A DNA stretch of 64,000 nucleotides from Streptomyces sp. TSRI0107 (GTDB lineage Bacteria > Actinomycetota > Actinomycetes > Streptomycetales > Streptomycetaceae). This document shows, piece after piece, positions 63,390-64,000 of this stretch. The position numbers and the translations under genes were made by a program. The notes under the pieces are model-generated. The model saw nothing but the letters and a program-made list of their open reading frames with translations. It was not told the origin of the DNA and did not search any database. The stretch is taken from assembly GCF_001905845.1 (NCBI RefSeq), contig NZ_LIVZ01000009.1:302348-366347 (forward strand), in the 5' to 3' direction. Position 1 is the first letter of the stretch; every line of letters begins with the position of its first letter.

Positions 63390-63986
63390 GTGACGTTCTT
63401 CGACCGACGTGATCTGGGTCTGCTGCTGCTCCGGCTGGGTGCCGGCGGGGTGCTCGCCGCGCACGGGACGCAGAAGCTGTTCGGCTGGTTCGGCGGCGGC
63501 GGTATCGAGGGCACCGGCCAGTTCATGGAGTCCGTCGGCTACCGGCCGGGCAAGGCCAGTGCCACCGCGGCGGGCCTCGCGGAGACCGGCGGCGGCACCC
63601 TGCTGGCCCTGGGCCTGGCCACCCCGGCGGCGGGCGCGGCGGCGGCCGGGGCGATGGCGGGCGCGGCGGCCGTGCACGCCCCGAACGGCTTCTTCAACAT
63701 GAGCGGCGGCTACGAGTACGCCGCCACCCTCGGCCTCGCCGCCACCGGCCTCGCCGTCACCGGCCCCGGCCGGCTCTCCCTCGACCACGCCACCGGCCAC
63801 GTCCTGGACCGCGGCTGGATGGTCCCGCTCGCGCTCGGCGTGGCGGCGGCCGGTACCGCGCTGGTGGTGGGCGCCCGGGTCAAGCACCTCCGGCGGGAGG
63901 CGGAGAACCAGGGCGCGGAGCAGGACGCGCTGTTCGACGAGACGCCCCCTAGGTGTATTGGCCTGGAGCGTTGTTCACTCGGCTGA
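63390..63986 (+). CDS. DoxX-family membrane protein, 3' end possibly altered by an insertion
   Basis: Four-segment membrane protein of 198 residues as read (LLLLRLGAGGVLAAHGTQKLFGWFGGGGIEGT, FFNMSGGYEYAATLGLAATGLA). DoxX-like proteins are implicated in membrane redox or thiol-stress functions. The GTG at 63390 has GGGAG 5 nt upstream. From the CTAG at 63949-63952 onward base composition and codon use change and the frame ends 34 nt later (RCIGLERCSLG), which may be the start of an inserted element rather than native coding sequence. Confidence 0.8.
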   Translation: MTFFDRRDLGLLLLRLGAGGVLAAHGTQKLFGWFGGGGIEGTGQFMESVGYRPGKASATAAGLAETGGGTLLALGLATPAAGAAAAGAMAGAAAVHAPNGFFNMSGGYEYAATLGLAATGLAVTGPGRLSLDHATGHVLDRGWMVPLALGVAAAGTALVVGARVKHLRREAENQGAEQDALFDETPPRCIGLERCSLG

Positions 63987-64000
63987 TTGGCGATTGGCCT

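Overview
The window is a high-GC actinobacterial chromosome segment, almost certainly Streptomyces. Third codon positions are very GC-rich, several genes have Shine-Dalgarno-less starts placed directly after a -10 element, and gene content and order (maltose/maltodextrin locus, glnE, a glutamine-synthetase-like gene, nadE, panB, map, heme locus) resemble from memory the mal-to-hmu region of the S. coelicolor core chromosome. No rRNA, tRNA, CRISPR array or prophage was seen. Mobile DNA is limited to one small inverted-repeat element near 61.5 kb and a possible insertion at the right edge.

Layout. (1) 1-10 kb: starch and maltodextrin use. A large secreted amylase/pullulanase (cut by the window edge), a secreted alpha-amylase, an alpha-glucosidase, the MalEFG uptake system without its own ATPase, and the LacI-type repressor MalR reading divergently. 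CTTGCAG-type motifs recur at the promoters. (2) 10-20 kb: PAP2 membrane protein, LysR regulator with a divergent EamA exporter, glnE, PPOX and VOC enzymes, a ParB-like protein of unknown role, and a WYL regulator divergent from a NIPSNAP protein. (3) 20-27 kb: a lipoprotein, a secreted acidic protein with calcium-loop motifs, a GlnA2-type ligase, a translationally coupled DUF3105-DUF305 pair, and NAD synthetase. (4) 26-38 kb: two efflux pumps (one coupled to a TetR regulator), an endonuclease/phosphatase-fold membrane protein, panB, a DrrAB-like ABC exporter and a convergent AfsR-like SARP regulator. (5) 37-43 kb: M50 protease, small membrane protein, F420-NADP reductase, MFS exporter and a leaderless methionine aminopeptidase.

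(6) 43-48 kb: heme iron use. Heme oxygenase and the HmuUV permease/ATPase each have an upstream 19-bp iron box, but no substrate-binding protein gene lies between or beside them. (7) 48-55 kb: a stand-alone primase-polymerase domain protein, a TetR gene facing a 60-residue basic protein across two palindromes, an Rsm22-like methyltransferase, and a stress-signalling-like group (STAS-GNAT fusion, DUF5994 protein, SpoIIE phosphatase) flanked by poorly coding DNA. (8) 55-64 kb: serine hydrolase apparently starting at CTG and coupled to a Bcr/CflA exporter, Gfo/Idh/MocA oxidoreductase, Tat-exported PhoD, SDR and aldo/keto reductases, a SnoaL-like protein and a DoxX protein whose 3' end may be interrupted.

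The most interesting leads are three 11-bp-phased repeats in front of the ABC exporter next to the SARP gene, the incomplete iron-box heme locus, the kinase-less STAS/SpoIIE module, and the CTAG-flanked small element together with the similar sequence at the window end. All functional statements come from reading the sequence and from family knowledge. No database search was run.
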